Source of the DNA: Micromonospora parastrephiae | Lineage (GTDB): Bacteria; Actinomycetota; Actinomycetes; Mycobacteriales; Micromonosporaceae | Length of the DNA: 64,000 bases | Assembly: GCF_016802865.1 (NCBI RefSeq) | Contig: NZ_JAEVHM010000003.1 | Coordinates: 1 to 64,000, forward strand | Reading direction: 5' to 3' | In this document: piece by piece, positions 9,246-18,152 of the stretch | Position numbering within the stretch: position 1 is the first letter of the stretch | Layout: each line of letters opens with the position of its first letter | Notes under the pieces: model-generated | The model's input: the letters and a program-made list of their open reading frames with translations, nothing else | Databases searched by the model: none | Told to the model about the DNA's origin: nothing | Program-made: the position numbers and the translations under genes

Positions 9246-10226
9246 ATGGGGTTGTCGGTGAGCCCGTCCTTCATCATCCCGACGCACACGGAGAGCTTCG
9301 GTCTGGGCCGGCAGCTGCCGGTGACCGATTACCTCGACCGACTGCAGGCCTATGTCGAGGCGGCCGAGCGGGTCGGCTTCGTCGGCGCCTTCATCTACGA
9401 CTTCCCGGGCGCGATGGACCCCTGGCTGGCCGCGTTCGACCTGCTCGAGCACTCGACCCGGCTACAGCCGATCGTCGCCGTCCGGCCGCACACCGAGGTC
9501 GCCGAATCCCTCGCCCGCCGTCTCGTCGATCTGCGGTACCGGTACGGCAGACCGGTGCACGTCAACCTGGTCAGCGGGGCCACCGGCTCGGCTCGATCGG
9601 CGGCCGACCTGGCCGACCCCGGTGCCGCCCGGCGGCGACTCGCCGACTATGCAGCTGACCTGCGGGCCGAGCTGAGGCGGCGGGCCGGGGCCTCCGGGAC
9701 GGGCACGCTTGTCTTCACCCCGGCGTCCCGCACACCCGGACGGGTGGGCGCCGACTGTGTGCTCACCACAGCCCGGCCGCGGGCGGAGTTGGCGCGAACC
9801 CTGGCCCGGATCGACGCAGCCGAGCCCGGCAGTCCGGTCGCGGTGCTGGTGGGCGCGATCGCCCGTGAGACCAGTGCGCAGGCGTGGGCCGCGGCCGGCG
9901 AGCTCTACCCGGACGACCGCCGGCTGGCCGTCGCCAGCCGGTTGTTCCGCGCGCAATTGCTGTCCAGCGAGCACGTGGAGCGCTACCGGTTCGCGGACAA
10001 GGCGGAAGTGCATGACGAGGTGCTCTGGTACGGCGCCTCGGCAGGAGCGATCGACGCACCGAAGCTCGTCGGATCCGTCGAGGACGTTACCCGGTGGCTG
10101 GCCGACTGCATTGACGACGGAGCCACCGAACTAATTATCGATCTACCGCCCAATCCGGAGGAGTTCGTGCACATCGCCCAGGTACTGGACCTGCTTCTCG
10201 ACACCCCGCGCCCGCAGATGCGATGA
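9246..10226 (+). CDS. LLM-class flavin-dependent monooxygenase
   Basis: A 326-residue luciferase-like TIM-barrel protein related to alkanesulfonate monooxygenases (SFIIPTHTESFGLG, AERVGFVGAFIYDFPGAMDP, RYGRPVHVNLVSGATG). The ATG at 9246 is preceded by GAAGGGG. In butirosin biosynthesis the LLM enzyme BtrO hydroxylates an ACP-bound aminoacyl chain with reduced FMN. The presence of BtrH- and BtrK-like genes here supports a similar role. No flavin reductase is seen in the cluster, so one would have to come from elsewhere. First gene of a six-gene plus operon. Confidence 0.88.
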   Translation: MGLSVSPSFIIPTHTESFGLGRQLPVTDYLDRLQAYVEAAERVGFVGAFIYDFPGAMDPWLAAFDLLEHSTRLQPIVAVRPHTEVAESLARRLVDLRYRYGRPVHVNLVSGATGSARSAADLADPGAARRRLADYAADLRAELRRRAGASGTGTLVFTPASRTPGRVGADCVLTTARPRAELARTLARIDAAEPGSPVAVLVGAIARETSAQAWAAAGELYPDDRRLAVASRLFRAQLLSSEHVERYRFADKAEVHDEVLWYGASAGAIDAPKLVGSVEDVTRWLADCIDDGATELIIDLPPNPEEFVHIAQVLDLLLDTPRPQMR

Positions 10227-10720
10227 GCCTCCTCGAGCTGCACCGTGGCACCACTGTGCTCGAAGAACTGGCCCCGCTCTGGCTCGCCCTGTTCACCCAC
10301 CATCAGCAGATCGAGCCTGCACTGGACTACCAGGCGCCTGAGCTGTCGTGGTCGTTGCGACGCGCGGAGTACAAGAATTGGCTCACCGATCCGCGGGCTT
10401 TCGTGGTGCTGGCCCGCGACGACGTCGGCCGGGCGGTCGGCTACGCCCTGACCGTCGTCCACGACGGCCCCGACGACACCTGGACGGTCGGCGACTGCGG
10501 GGAGGTCAAGACGCTGTCGGTGGCCCCGCAGGCCCGGGGGCGCGGGCTGGGCACTGCCCTGCTCGACGCCGTCGATGTCGAGCTCGAGCGGATCGGCATC
10601 GCGGACCTGCAGATCATGGCGATCGCGGCCAACCGTGACGCGCTGCGGTTCTACTCCCGCCGAGGTCTGACGCCGCGGGCCGTCCTGCTGTCGCGCTACC
10701 GTAGTGCGGGGCAGCTGTGA
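10223..10720 (+). CDS. GNAT N-acetyltransferase
   Basis: A 165-residue GNAT protein. The acetyl-CoA pyrophosphate loop is VAPQARGRGLGTALLDAV (Q/R-x-x-G-x-G/A), followed by IMAIAANRDALRFYSRRGL, the usual end of the fold. It overlaps the LLM gene by ATGA and the M24 gene by GTGA. It may acylate the product, an intermediate, or the toxin as self-protection; the sequence does not say which. Confidence 0.85.
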   Translation: MSLLELHRGTTVLEELAPLWLALFTHHQQIEPALDYQAPELSWSLRRAEYKNWLTDPRAFVVLARDDVGRAVGYALTVVHDGPDDTWTVGDCGEVKTLSVAPQARGRGLGTALLDAVDVELERIGIADLQIMAIAANRDALRFYSRRGLTPRAVLLSRYRSAGQL

Positions 10721-11475
10721 CCGTCACCGGCGACGATGAACCGGTCGCGGACGAGCCGGCGCGGGTCGCCCGGCTACTCGACGCGCAGCATAAGGCGGCC
10801 GAGCTGTTCACCCGGGTCGAGGAACTGGCCCTGGTCGTCCCGGGGATCACCGAGCGGCAGGCGAGCGACATGATCCGCGACTTGGCGTCCGACCTGTTCG
10901 GGGTGAAGCGTCACTGGCACAAGCGGATCGTCCGGGCCGGTCCCAACACTCTGCACCCGTATATGGCAAACCCGCCCGACCGCGTGATCGCCGAGGACGA
11001 CATCGTGTTCTGCGACTTCGGGCCGATCTTCGAGGAATGGGAGGCCGACTTCGGGCGCACGTTCGTCTTCGGTCACGATCCGGTGAAACACCGCCTGCGT
11101 GAGGATCTTTCGGTGATCTGGCAGGCGGGCCGCGATCACTTCGACCGCACGGCCGGTATTACCGGCGCCGAACTGTTCGCTGCCATGGTGTCCCTCGCCG
11201 AGGAAGCCGGCTGGGAGTTCGGCGGACCAATCGCAGGTCACCTGATCGGCCAGTTCCCGCACGATGGGATCTCCGGCGACGAGACCGACTGCTACATCGC
11301 GCCCGGCTCGGACCTTCCGATGCGCCGCATCGACCGCACGGGACAGCAGTGCCATTGGATCCTCGAGGTGCACCTGATCTCTCGGGAACGGGAGATCGGT
11401 GGCTTCCACGAGGAACTGCTCGACGTGCCTTCTCCCGCCACGCGCGGCGCCTCGGCCGTCGGCTGGCGATACTGA
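10717..11475 (+). CDS. M24-family metallopeptidase (Xaa-Pro aminopeptidase-like)
   Basis: A 252-residue pita-bread-fold protein. Metal ligands can be placed: Asp in FCDFGPIFEEW, Asp in ADFGRTFVFG, His in GHLIGQFPH and Glu in WILEVHL. It lacks the N-terminal domain of large creatinase-type enzymes. The start is GTG 10717 (GTGA overlap). In pathways that block an amine by temporary aminoacylation (butirosin, vicenistatin) a peptidase removes the cap. With the ATP-grasp ligase next door, an unmasking role is plausible but unproven. Confidence 0.85.
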   Translation: MTVTGDDEPVADEPARVARLLDAQHKAAELFTRVEELALVVPGITERQASDMIRDLASDLFGVKRHWHKRIVRAGPNTLHPYMANPPDRVIAEDDIVFCDFGPIFEEWEADFGRTFVFGHDPVKHRLREDLSVIWQAGRDHFDRTAGITGAELFAAMVSLAEEAGWEFGGPIAGHLIGQFPHDGISGDETDCYIAPGSDLPMRRIDRTGQQCHWILEVHLISREREIGGFHEELLDVPSPATRGASAVGWRY

Positions 11476-11527
11476 GATTCATGTTCCGCTGCTCGTGCGT
11501 TTCCTCGACCAAGGAGTTTCAGGACAG

Positions 11528-12757
11528 ATGCTGATCGCGGTGGTGGACGGTTACGCAGGTGCCGGGTGGATCGCGCGCCTGCTGCGCAAGGCGGGCGTGG
11601 GCAGCGTCCATGTCGCGAGCCGGGCCGAGGTGGTCGGCCCGTTCGCCGGAACCCTGCGCCCCGAGGACTACACGGCCGATCTCGGCTACGACGAACCTGA
11701 CGCCGTCGTGCGCCGACTGCGCAAACTCGGTGTCGACCGGGTGGTGGCCGGGGCAGAGGGCGGCTGCGATCTCGCGGCCCGGCTCGGTGCACTGGTCGGT
11801 GGCGACCACGACGACCCGGCGTTCTCGCGGGCGAGCGTCGACAAGGGATTGCTCGCCGAGCTGACCGCTCGGGCCGGGTTGGCGGTTCCGCGCACGACGG
11901 TCGTGACCGATGCCTCGGCGGCTGTGATTTGGGCTCGTGAGCTGGGAGTACCGGAGGTGGTTGTGAAACCCGCGACCAGCGCGGCGACCGACAACGTCCG
12001 CATCTGCCGCACGCCCGCGCACATCACCGCCGCCTGCGAGGCGGTGCTGGCCGCGACCGACATATACGGCGATCGCAACGATCGAGTCGTCGTTCAGGAA
12101 CGAGTGAGCGGGCGGGAATTCGCCGTCAACACTGTGTCCGGCGGTGGCCGGCACGTCGTCGTCCAGGTATGGGAATACGTCAAGCAGCTCAGCGAAAGCG
12201 GCGCGCCGCTCTACGACCGCCATCTGCTGATCCATCGTGACCGGCCCGAATATGCTCTTGTCGCGGGCTTCACCACCCAAGTGCTCGACGCTCTCGGCAT
12301 CCGGGCGAGTGCCGCCCACACCGAGGTGATGCTCCAGGCCGACGGTGTCCCTGTTCTTATCGAGACCTGCGCCCGGACGGCGGGCGGCTGCATCCCCGAC
12401 GTCGAGGTCGAGCTCCTGGGCCGCTCGCAACTGAGCGTGTTCGTCGACTCGGTCGTCGACCCGGCCAGCCTCGCCGCACACGCCGACTTCCTCGAGCCGG
12501 ACCTGGAGATCCAGAAGCTGAGCCTCATCAACCCGGTCGCGGGCATCGCCACCGCCGGCTGGGCCAAGCGGCTCCGCGAACTGCCCACCCTGCGCGGGCT
12601 GGACGACGAAACGACGCCGGGGCAGCCCTTACCGGCCACCACGAGCCTGCTCGACCTGCCCGGCCGGGTCTACCTGGCCGACGAGGACCCGGCGCTGGTT
12701 GAGGCCGACGCCCAGCAACTACGCTTGTGGGAACGAGCCGGCCTCTACATCTCGTGA
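11528..12757 (+). CDS. ATP-grasp carboxylate-amine/thiol ligase
   Basis: A 409-residue ATP-grasp enzyme: N-terminal Rossmann-like region (LIAVVDGYAGAGWIARLLRKAG), ATP-grasp core (PEVVVKPATSAATDNV, VQERVSGREFAVNTVS, HTEVMLQADGVPVLIETCARTAGG). The start ATG 11528 lies ~10 bp behind AAGGAG. Enzymes of this kind, such as BtrJ, load glutamate onto an ACP and also cap the amine with gamma-glutamate. Here it could load an amino acid on ACP1/2 or form a capping amide. The last codons overlap the MFS start as GTGA. Confidence 0.85.
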   Translation: MLIAVVDGYAGAGWIARLLRKAGVGSVHVASRAEVVGPFAGTLRPEDYTADLGYDEPDAVVRRLRKLGVDRVVAGAEGGCDLAARLGALVGGDHDDPAFSRASVDKGLLAELTARAGLAVPRTTVVTDASAAVIWARELGVPEVVVKPATSAATDNVRICRTPAHITAACEAVLAATDIYGDRNDRVVVQERVSGREFAVNTVSGGGRHVVVQVWEYVKQLSESGAPLYDRHLLIHRDRPEYALVAGFTTQVLDALGIRASAAHTEVMLQADGVPVLIETCARTAGGCIPDVEVELLGRSQLSVFVDSVVDPASLAAHADFLEPDLEIQKLSLINPVAGIATAGWAKRLRELPTLRGLDDETTPGQPLPATTSLLDLPGRVYLADEDPALVEADAQQLRLWERAGLYIS

Positions 12758-14106
12758 ACGGCAACTATCGCATGGTGCTGCCGCGCCGTCCCGCCGCTCG
12801 CTGGCTCCTGGCGGGTTTGACGCTCAACTGCATCGGTCACGGCCTGACCGTACCGTTCCTCTACGTCTACTTCACGACCGTGCGCGATTTCGCCCCGTCC
12901 TTGATCGGCGTGCTGAGTGCTCTCATCGGGGCCGTCGCCGTGCTCGTCGGCATCTCGGCCGGCTCCGCGATCGACCGTTACGGCCCGCGTCCCGTACTGG
13001 CGACCGCCTTCGTGGTGGCCGGCATCGGCACCGCCGCAATTGGCTGGGCCTCCACACCGGCACTGGCGTTCGTGGCGGTCCTGCTCTACGCCGCCGGCAC
13101 GGCACCGGTCGCCGGGGCCGTGAACACGATCTTCACCTACACCACGGACGACGACGAGCGGACGCGCATCTTCGGGCTGAGCTTCGCGGCGGTCAATCTC
13201 GGCGTGGGGATCGGCGGGCTGATCGGCGGGCTGATCGTGGTCGCCGGTGACCTCGGGAGTTTTCAGCGGCTCTATGCCCTCGACGGCCTCACCTGTGTCA
13301 TCCCGATCATCGCGATCATCCTGATGGGCCGGGTTGGGCCGTCCGCAGCCAGTACCCGCGAACCTGCTCCCGAAGGCGGTCCCGTCCCCGCGGTCGGGCC
13401 GGCCGAGGCCGCCGCACCCGAGCCCACTGTCGCAGCGGACTCCGGTGGGTACCGGGCCGTGCTCGGCCATCGCGCGTTCCGCCGGTTCCTGTTCGTCGCC
13501 ATGGCTCTCAAGGTCGTGGGTTACGCCCAGTTCGAGGTGGGGTTCGTCGCGTTCGCAACCGTCGACTCCGGAGTGGGGCCGTCGATCGTGTCATGGGCAT
13601 TCACCATCGACTGCGTCGTCATCGTTCTCGCCCAGGTCACCGTCATCCGCATGCTCGAGGGTCGTAGCCGCAGCATCACCCTCGCCGGGTCCGCCGTCGC
13701 GCTGGCGTCGGCCTGGGCGGTCCTCGGGCTGACCGGAACGCTGGGTAGGCCCGGCGGGATCGTCGCGATCGCGGGCGTTTTCGCGTTCGTCACGCTGTTC
13801 GCCCTGGCCGAGATGCTGATGGCGCCGGTGATCCCGGCGATCACCAACGCCCTGGCCGTCGAGGGCCGCCGCGGCCGGTACAACACTTCGCTGCAGGCCG
13901 CGTCGGTGCTGGCCACCATCGTCGGTCCGCTGACGGCCGCCCCCCTGGTGGGCCACGGCCTCGGTTGGCTGTGGGTCTCTGCGACAGCCGCGGGTGCCCT
14001 GCTCGCCGCTCTGGGCGCAACCGCCCTGCGCCGCTCGCTCAGCCCGGCCGAGGACGGATGGGTCCACGCCCGGGTGCCGACCGAAGCACAGGTGGAGCAT
14101 GCCTGA
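12754..14106 (+). CDS. MFS transporter
   Basis: About 450 residues with twelve predicted hydrophobic segments (for example WLLAGLTLNCIGHGLTVPFL and VAVLVGISAGSAIDRYG) and a hydrophilic central loop near residues 195-235 rich in Pro, Glu and Ala. The IDRYGPRPVLA stretch after helix 2 is the usual MFS loop. I chose GTG 12754, which overlaps the ATP-grasp stop; ATG 12772 is an alternative. Located mid-operon, it probably exports the cluster 1 product and confers self-resistance. Confidence 0.88.
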   Translation: MNGNYRMVLPRRPAARWLLAGLTLNCIGHGLTVPFLYVYFTTVRDFAPSLIGVLSALIGAVAVLVGISAGSAIDRYGPRPVLATAFVVAGIGTAAIGWASTPALAFVAVLLYAAGTAPVAGAVNTIFTYTTDDDERTRIFGLSFAAVNLGVGIGGLIGGLIVVAGDLGSFQRLYALDGLTCVIPIIAIILMGRVGPSAASTREPAPEGGPVPAVGPAEAAAPEPTVAADSGGYRAVLGHRAFRRFLFVAMALKVVGYAQFEVGFVAFATVDSGVGPSIVSWAFTIDCVVIVLAQVTVIRMLEGRSRSITLAGSAVALASAWAVLGLTGTLGRPGGIVAIAGVFAFVTLFALAEMLMAPVIPAITNALAVEGRRGRYNTSLQAASVLATIVGPLTAAPLVGHGLGWLWVSATAAGALLAALGATALRRSLSPAEDGWVHARVPTEAQVEHA

Positions 14107-15319
14107 CGGCCGGTTGTTCACCGCCGACGCGCCGTTCCTGCGGGACATGGCGTCCCGGTTTGGTACGCCTCTAATCATGCACGACCTTGCAAGCGTCCGG
14201 GAGCGCGCCGACCGGTTGAAGGGGCTGCTGCCGGGCGACGCCCGCTTGCTCTACTCGCTCAAGGCGAACCCGCTGCCGCCGGTGGTGCACGCGCTCCAGC
14301 AGGCCGGATGCGGTGTCGAGGTCTCGTCGCTCGGTGAGCTCGGCCTGGTTGGTCCATCGTCGACGATGCTCTTCACCGGCCCGGGAAAATCGAGCGCCGA
14401 GATCCGCGCGGCGCTCGGCGCCGGTGCGCTGCTCAGTTGCGAGTCGGCGACCGAGGTGGCCCGGGTAGCTGCAATCGCGCCGGCTGCCGAGGTGGTGCTC
14501 CGGGTTCAGCCCGGCCACTCGACCAGCGCAGGATTGTCGATGTCGGACGGGCGCCAGTTCGGGTTCACCGAGGAGGAGGCGGTCGCGATCTGCCGGGACC
14601 TGCCCGGTGCCCTCCGGGTGGGTGGTCTGCACTGTTACGTCGGCTCCCAGCTGCCTGACACGGCCGCCCTGGTCACAGCTTTCGAACTCGTCGTCCGCAC
14701 AGTGACCGGCATCGCTGATGCCGCCGGTCTGACGTTACGGGTCGCTGATCTCGGCGGAGGCTTCGCGTGGCCGTACGCCGCGCCCGGAGCCGGACCCGAC
14801 CTCGCCGACCTCCCGGATCGACTGGCCCCGATCGTCGCGCCGTTGCGTGCGCGCGGCACCGAGATCTGGTTCGAGTCCGGCCGGGGACTGGTCGCCCCGT
14901 CGGGTCGGTTGCTCCTACGGGTGCTCGATGTCAAGGTAAGGTCCGAGCGCACCACCGTCGTTGTCGACGCCGGGGTCAACGTACTGGGTGGCATGTCGGG
15001 TCTGGGGCGCGTATTGCGACCCGCGACGGTGCCGCGCAATCTGAGCACCCCGGACGCCGACCCTATGCGGGTCGACATCGTCGGTCCGCTGTGCACGCCG
15101 CTGGACCGCCTGGCCGTCCAGGTCGAGGTCCCGCAGCCGCACGTCGGTGATCTGTTGTGCGTCGACAACGTCGGCGCCTACGCGGCGAGCGCCGCGCTGA
15201 GCGGGTTCCTGTCCCGCCCGCCGGCCACCGAGCTGGTCGTCGACGGTCTGGACGCGATCGGCTGTTGGCGATTGCGATCGGGCCATGAAGCGCTCGACCC
15301 GCCGGGCGGATTAGTCTGA
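14099..15319 (+). CDS. PLP-dependent decarboxylase, DAP/ornithine type (BtrK/VinO-like)
   Basis: A 406-residue fold-type III PLP enzyme. The Schiff-base lysine is Lys55 in YSLKANPLP. The GLHCYVGSQ, VADLGGGFAWPY, ESGRGLVAPSG and GPLCTPLD motifs (the last with the active-site Cys and Asp) follow in the order of diaminopimelate decarboxylases. BtrK decarboxylates glutamyl-ACP and VinO decarboxylates 3-methylaspartyl-ACP. With glutamate mutase and free ACPs in the cluster, conversion of ACP-bound 3-methylaspartate to a 3-aminoisobutyryl thioester is the best inference. ATG 14099 follows GGTGGAG. It converges on the SUMF1 gene with a 9-bp overlap. Confidence 0.88.
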   Translation: MPDGRLFTADAPFLRDMASRFGTPLIMHDLASVRERADRLKGLLPGDARLLYSLKANPLPPVVHALQQAGCGVEVSSLGELGLVGPSSTMLFTGPGKSSAEIRAALGAGALLSCESATEVARVAAIAPAAEVVLRVQPGHSTSAGLSMSDGRQFGFTEEEAVAICRDLPGALRVGGLHCYVGSQLPDTAALVTAFELVVRTVTGIADAAGLTLRVADLGGGFAWPYAAPGAGPDLADLPDRLAPIVAPLRARGTEIWFESGRGLVAPSGRLLLRVLDVKVRSERTTVVVDAGVNVLGGMSGLGRVLRPATVPRNLSTPDADPMRVDIVGPLCTPLDRLAVQVEVPQPHVGDLLCVDNVGAYAASAALSGFLSRPPATELVVDGLDAIGCWRLRSGHEALDPPGGLV

Positions 15320-16036
15320 GGCCGTGGCGGCATCCTCGACCAGGACCCGGAAGCCGATGTAGGGCACAGCAGTCAGCTCGTCGGCGGAGAACGAGGTCGT
15401 GTTCTCGAAACTGCTCGGATTGCGCACGGTGAACGCGCCACCCTTGAGCAGCCGGGACCCCAGCCCGCCGACCGGCCCGTCGGGGCCGTCGACGACCAAC
15501 TCGTCGGCGCACCATTCGAAAACGTTGCCGGTGAGGTCGCGCAGCCCGAAGGCATTGGACGGGGTGCTGCCGACGGGCCGGGGTCCATCGGCCTCCGGCG
15601 CGTACAGCGGGCGATCGAACGCGTCGCCCAGCGCCCAGCGCAGGCCACGCCCGCCGCCGGCCGCATGCTCCCACTCCGCCGCGGTGGGAAGTCGGGTCAC
15701 ACGGCCGAGCTGCTCGCCCAGCCAGGAACAGTACGCGCGGGCGCCCCACCAGGTCACATGGGTGACGGGCAGATCGAGATCAGCGGCGTCGAGCGCCAAC
15801 CGGCCGCCGACACAACGGATTCCCACCCCCGGGGTCGGCGGGAAGCCATGCGCACGTGGATCGGCCCGAGGCGCGGGGTCGGCGGCCGCCGAGCAGAGGT
15901 AGTCCCAGTACTCCCCCACCGTGACCGGCACGACTCCGAGCCAGAATCCGGTTCCGGGCCCGCCGCCATCGGCGGTCGTGGCCGGAACGGCCGAGAGGAC
16001 CGGGAGGGCCTGCGTGCGCCGCATCCGGGACGTCAT
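15311..16036 (-). CDS. SUMF1/EgtB-fold protein A
   Basis: A 241-residue protein with the formylglycine-generating-enzyme (FGE) fold: FWLGVVPVTVGEYWDYL, HVTWWGARAYCSWLGEQLG, RLPTAAEWEHAAGG, LRDLTGNVFEWCADE, SRLLKGGAFTVRN and a final GFRV. The two copper-binding cysteines of true FGE are not found, and no sulfatase gene is nearby, so sulfatase activation is unlikely. The fold also houses non-heme iron oxidases such as EgtB. Its ATG overlaps the stop of the second SUMF1 gene. Function unknown, probably an oxidative tailoring step. Confidence 0.8.
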   Translation of the reverse strand: MTSRMRRTQALPVLSAVPATTADGGGPGTGFWLGVVPVTVGEYWDYLCSAAADPAPRADPRAHGFPPTPGVGIRCVGGRLALDAADLDLPVTHVTWWGARAYCSWLGEQLGRVTRLPTAAEWEHAAGGGRGLRWALGDAFDRPLYAPEADGPRPVGSTPSNAFGLRDLTGNVFEWCADELVVDGPDGPVGGLGSRLLKGGAFTVRNPSSFENTTSFSADELTAVPYIGFRVLVEDAATASD

Positions 16037-16917
16037 CCCGCCACCGTCACCAGGTTGCCCGCCGACCTCGCGACCCGGAAGCCGTACACCTCACACCGCG
16101 TGCCCTCGAAGGCTGCGAGACGAGAGACCGCCGACATGGTGGCCAGGGCTTCCCCGTAGGAACCGCCGCGCACCACCCGGAACGAGCCCTCGGCCGGGCC
16201 GTGGGGGTTGCTGACGGGGTCACTCCGGTAGGGCCCGAACCGGTCCTGGCACCACTCCCGCACGTTACCGAGCATGTGGTGCAGACCTGCGGCATCGGGC
16301 ACGGGGGCGGTGACCGGCACCGGAGTCGGCTCGGCCGAGGAGAAGTTGCCGGCGAGCGACACCCCGGCTCGCATCGCCGCCATCCGTGACCCCGCGTCCA
16401 GACTGTTGTGCAGGTCGGGGTCCACGGCCGGCGCGGCGCCCCAGCCGACCCGGCAGGCCGCCTCCCACTCGGCCTCGGTCGGCAGCCGGAATCCGTCGGC
16501 GGTGTAGTCGACCGTACGGGCGGCGACGTCGTACACCCGGCGCGCGCCCTCCGCGTCGGACAGCCAGTTGCAGTAGGCGGCGGCCGCCCAGAAACTGATC
16601 TGGATCATCGGAAAGTCGGCGCAGCCCGGCCGCAGGACGAATCCCGCCGCGCGATGGACGAAGAAACCCGGGTCGACGCAGTCGATCATCATATGGTCGA
16701 CCGCACCGGGCGTGTCGGCAAGGAACCGGGCGAAGTCGCCGGCGCTGACGCAGCGGTCGCCGAGCAGGAATGCGTCCAGTGTTACCTCGTGCACCGGCGC
16801 AGCCCGGAAGGCGCGCTCCGGAAAACCCATTTCGAAGGTTCGGGCGCCGAACTCGATGAGATTGAACCCGCACCCCGGCACGGTCACGGACAGTGATTGC
16901 TTATCGATTTGCCTCAC
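16033..16917 (-). CDS. SUMF1/EgtB-fold protein B
   Basis: A 294-residue relative of the downstream gene: HEVTLDAFLLGDRCVSAGDFARFL, FPMIQISFWAAAAYCNWLSD, GFRLPTEAEWEAACRVGWG, HHMLGNVREWCQDRFGPY, FRVVRGGSY and CEVYGFRVARSAG. One cysteine sits near the C-terminal GFR, but not the FGE cysteine pair. The VDHMMIDC segment may supply extra active-site residues. Two adjacent, ATGA-coupled paralogues suggest two successive reactions or a heteromer. It is transcribed divergently from the radical SAM gene across a 188-bp gap. Confidence 0.8.
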   Translation of the reverse strand: MRQIDKQSLSVTVPGCGFNLIEFGARTFEMGFPERAFRAAPVHEVTLDAFLLGDRCVSAGDFARFLADTPGAVDHMMIDCVDPGFFVHRAAGFVLRPGCADFPMIQISFWAAAAYCNWLSDAEGARRVYDVAARTVDYTADGFRLPTEAEWEAACRVGWGAAPAVDPDLHNSLDAGSRMAAMRAGVSLAGNFSSAEPTPVPVTAPVPDAAGLHHMLGNVREWCQDRFGPYRSDPVSNPHGPAEGSFRVVRGGSYGEALATMSAVSRLAAFEGTRCEVYGFRVARSAGNLVTVAG

Positions 16918-17105
16918 CGCGCAAGCGTAGGACAGCCCGCGCGTCGCGAATAGACGTCTTCGGCGCTTCGGCGTGAAAGATCATAGTGGCCCGTTGGCAG
17001 TGCCGCCATGAGTGACACCGACCTAGACATTGATCATGGTTGCTGGTTACCGTCAGGTCATGTACCGTCACCCGGAGGACTGACCACTTAGGAGGATAAC
17101 CCGCT

Positions 17106-18152
17106 GTGGCGTTCAAAACATTGGAGATGGCCAAACTCGGGTCAGAGCACCTTCGCGCGCTGGAAATCGGGGTCACGTCCCGATGCAACTTCAGGTGTGA
17201 CTACTGCGGCGCCTACGACTTGACCGAACGCAGGGTGCTGGACGTCGATCAGGTCGCCAGGGTCATCGACAACCTACCCGACCTCGGGCGCGTCAAGCTG
17301 TCCGGCGGCGAGGTCCTGCTGGAGTTCGAAATCTGCGAAGGCATCGTGCGCTACTGCACGAGCAAGGGAATCGAGACGCAGATCAACTCCAATGGCACCG
17401 TTCTCAACGAGGAGAAGTTTCGCCGCCTGGAGGACGCAGGCCTTGGCGTGCTGCACTTCTCACTGAATCATACCGACGCGCAGAGCCACAGCAACTTCTA
17501 CCGGGTCACCGAGAAGATGTTTCCGAAGATCGAAGCGGCGATCCGCCGGTCAGTGGCGTCGGAGTCGATCGACACGGTCGTCGAGACCATCTTGTTCAAC
17601 GAGACCCACCAGCGGATGGCCGAGATTCACCGGTTCGCCGCAGAGCTCGGTGTACGCAAGCACGAGATCCAGATGGAGATCCCGAGCATCCACCAGGGGT
17701 ACGAGAACACTCTCACCGACGACACGCTGATGGACGCGATCGCCGGCCTGTGCGAGGCCCGCGATCCCCGCACGACACTGTACTTCAGTTGCCTCTCAGC
17801 ATATTTCAAGCCGAAGAGCGACGCCTGGAACCGGCTGCAACCGTTGTTGCGCGACCCCGGAGTGATCTACGCGAGCTGTATTGAGGGCAAGGCCCAGCTG
17901 CATCTGCACTCAAACGGCGATGTGATGATCTGCGAGCTGGGCAACCCGGACGTCATCGGTAACGTCTTCGAGACCGACATCCTGACGATGTACGAGGAGA
18001 GCCCGCAACTCAAGGCCTTCGTCGAGAAAAAGCACGAGGAGGAGGCGTTTTCCTGCTTCCGCCACTTCGACAAGCCGGGGCAGAAGGTCGAAAATCCTGG
18101 AGGTCTCCGGCTTGCGGTTCCGGTGGCCATCTCGACGCGGCCCGCCGATTGA
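17106..18152 (+). CDS. Radical SAM enzyme (possible SPASM-type C-terminus)
   Basis: A 348-residue protein with the cluster motif C27-x3-C31-x2-C34 (CNFRCDYC) and the KLSGGEVLLEFE SAM-binding region. Further cysteines in CLSAYF, YASCIEGKA, VMICELGNPD and FSCFRHFD resemble the auxiliary iron-sulfur region of SPASM/twitch proteins (LHSNGDVMICELGNPDVIGNV). The GTG start follows TTAGGAGG. It opens the operon containing glutamate mutase. Its substrate could be an amino acid or a small intermediate, since no precursor peptide is visible near it. Confidence 0.88.
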   Translation: MAFKTLEMAKLGSEHLRALEIGVTSRCNFRCDYCGAYDLTERRVLDVDQVARVIDNLPDLGRVKLSGGEVLLEFEICEGIVRYCTSKGIETQINSNGTVLNEEKFRRLEDAGLGVLHFSLNHTDAQSHSNFYRVTEKMFPKIEAAIRRSVASESIDTVVETILFNETHQRMAEIHRFAAELGVRKHEIQMEIPSIHQGYENTLTDDTLMDAIAGLCEARDPRTTLYFSCLSAYFKPKSDAWNRLQPLLRDPGVIYASCIEGKAQLHLHSNGDVMICELGNPDVIGNVFETDILTMYEESPQLKAFVEKKHEEEAFSCFRHFDKPGQKVENPGGLRLAVPVAISTRPAD

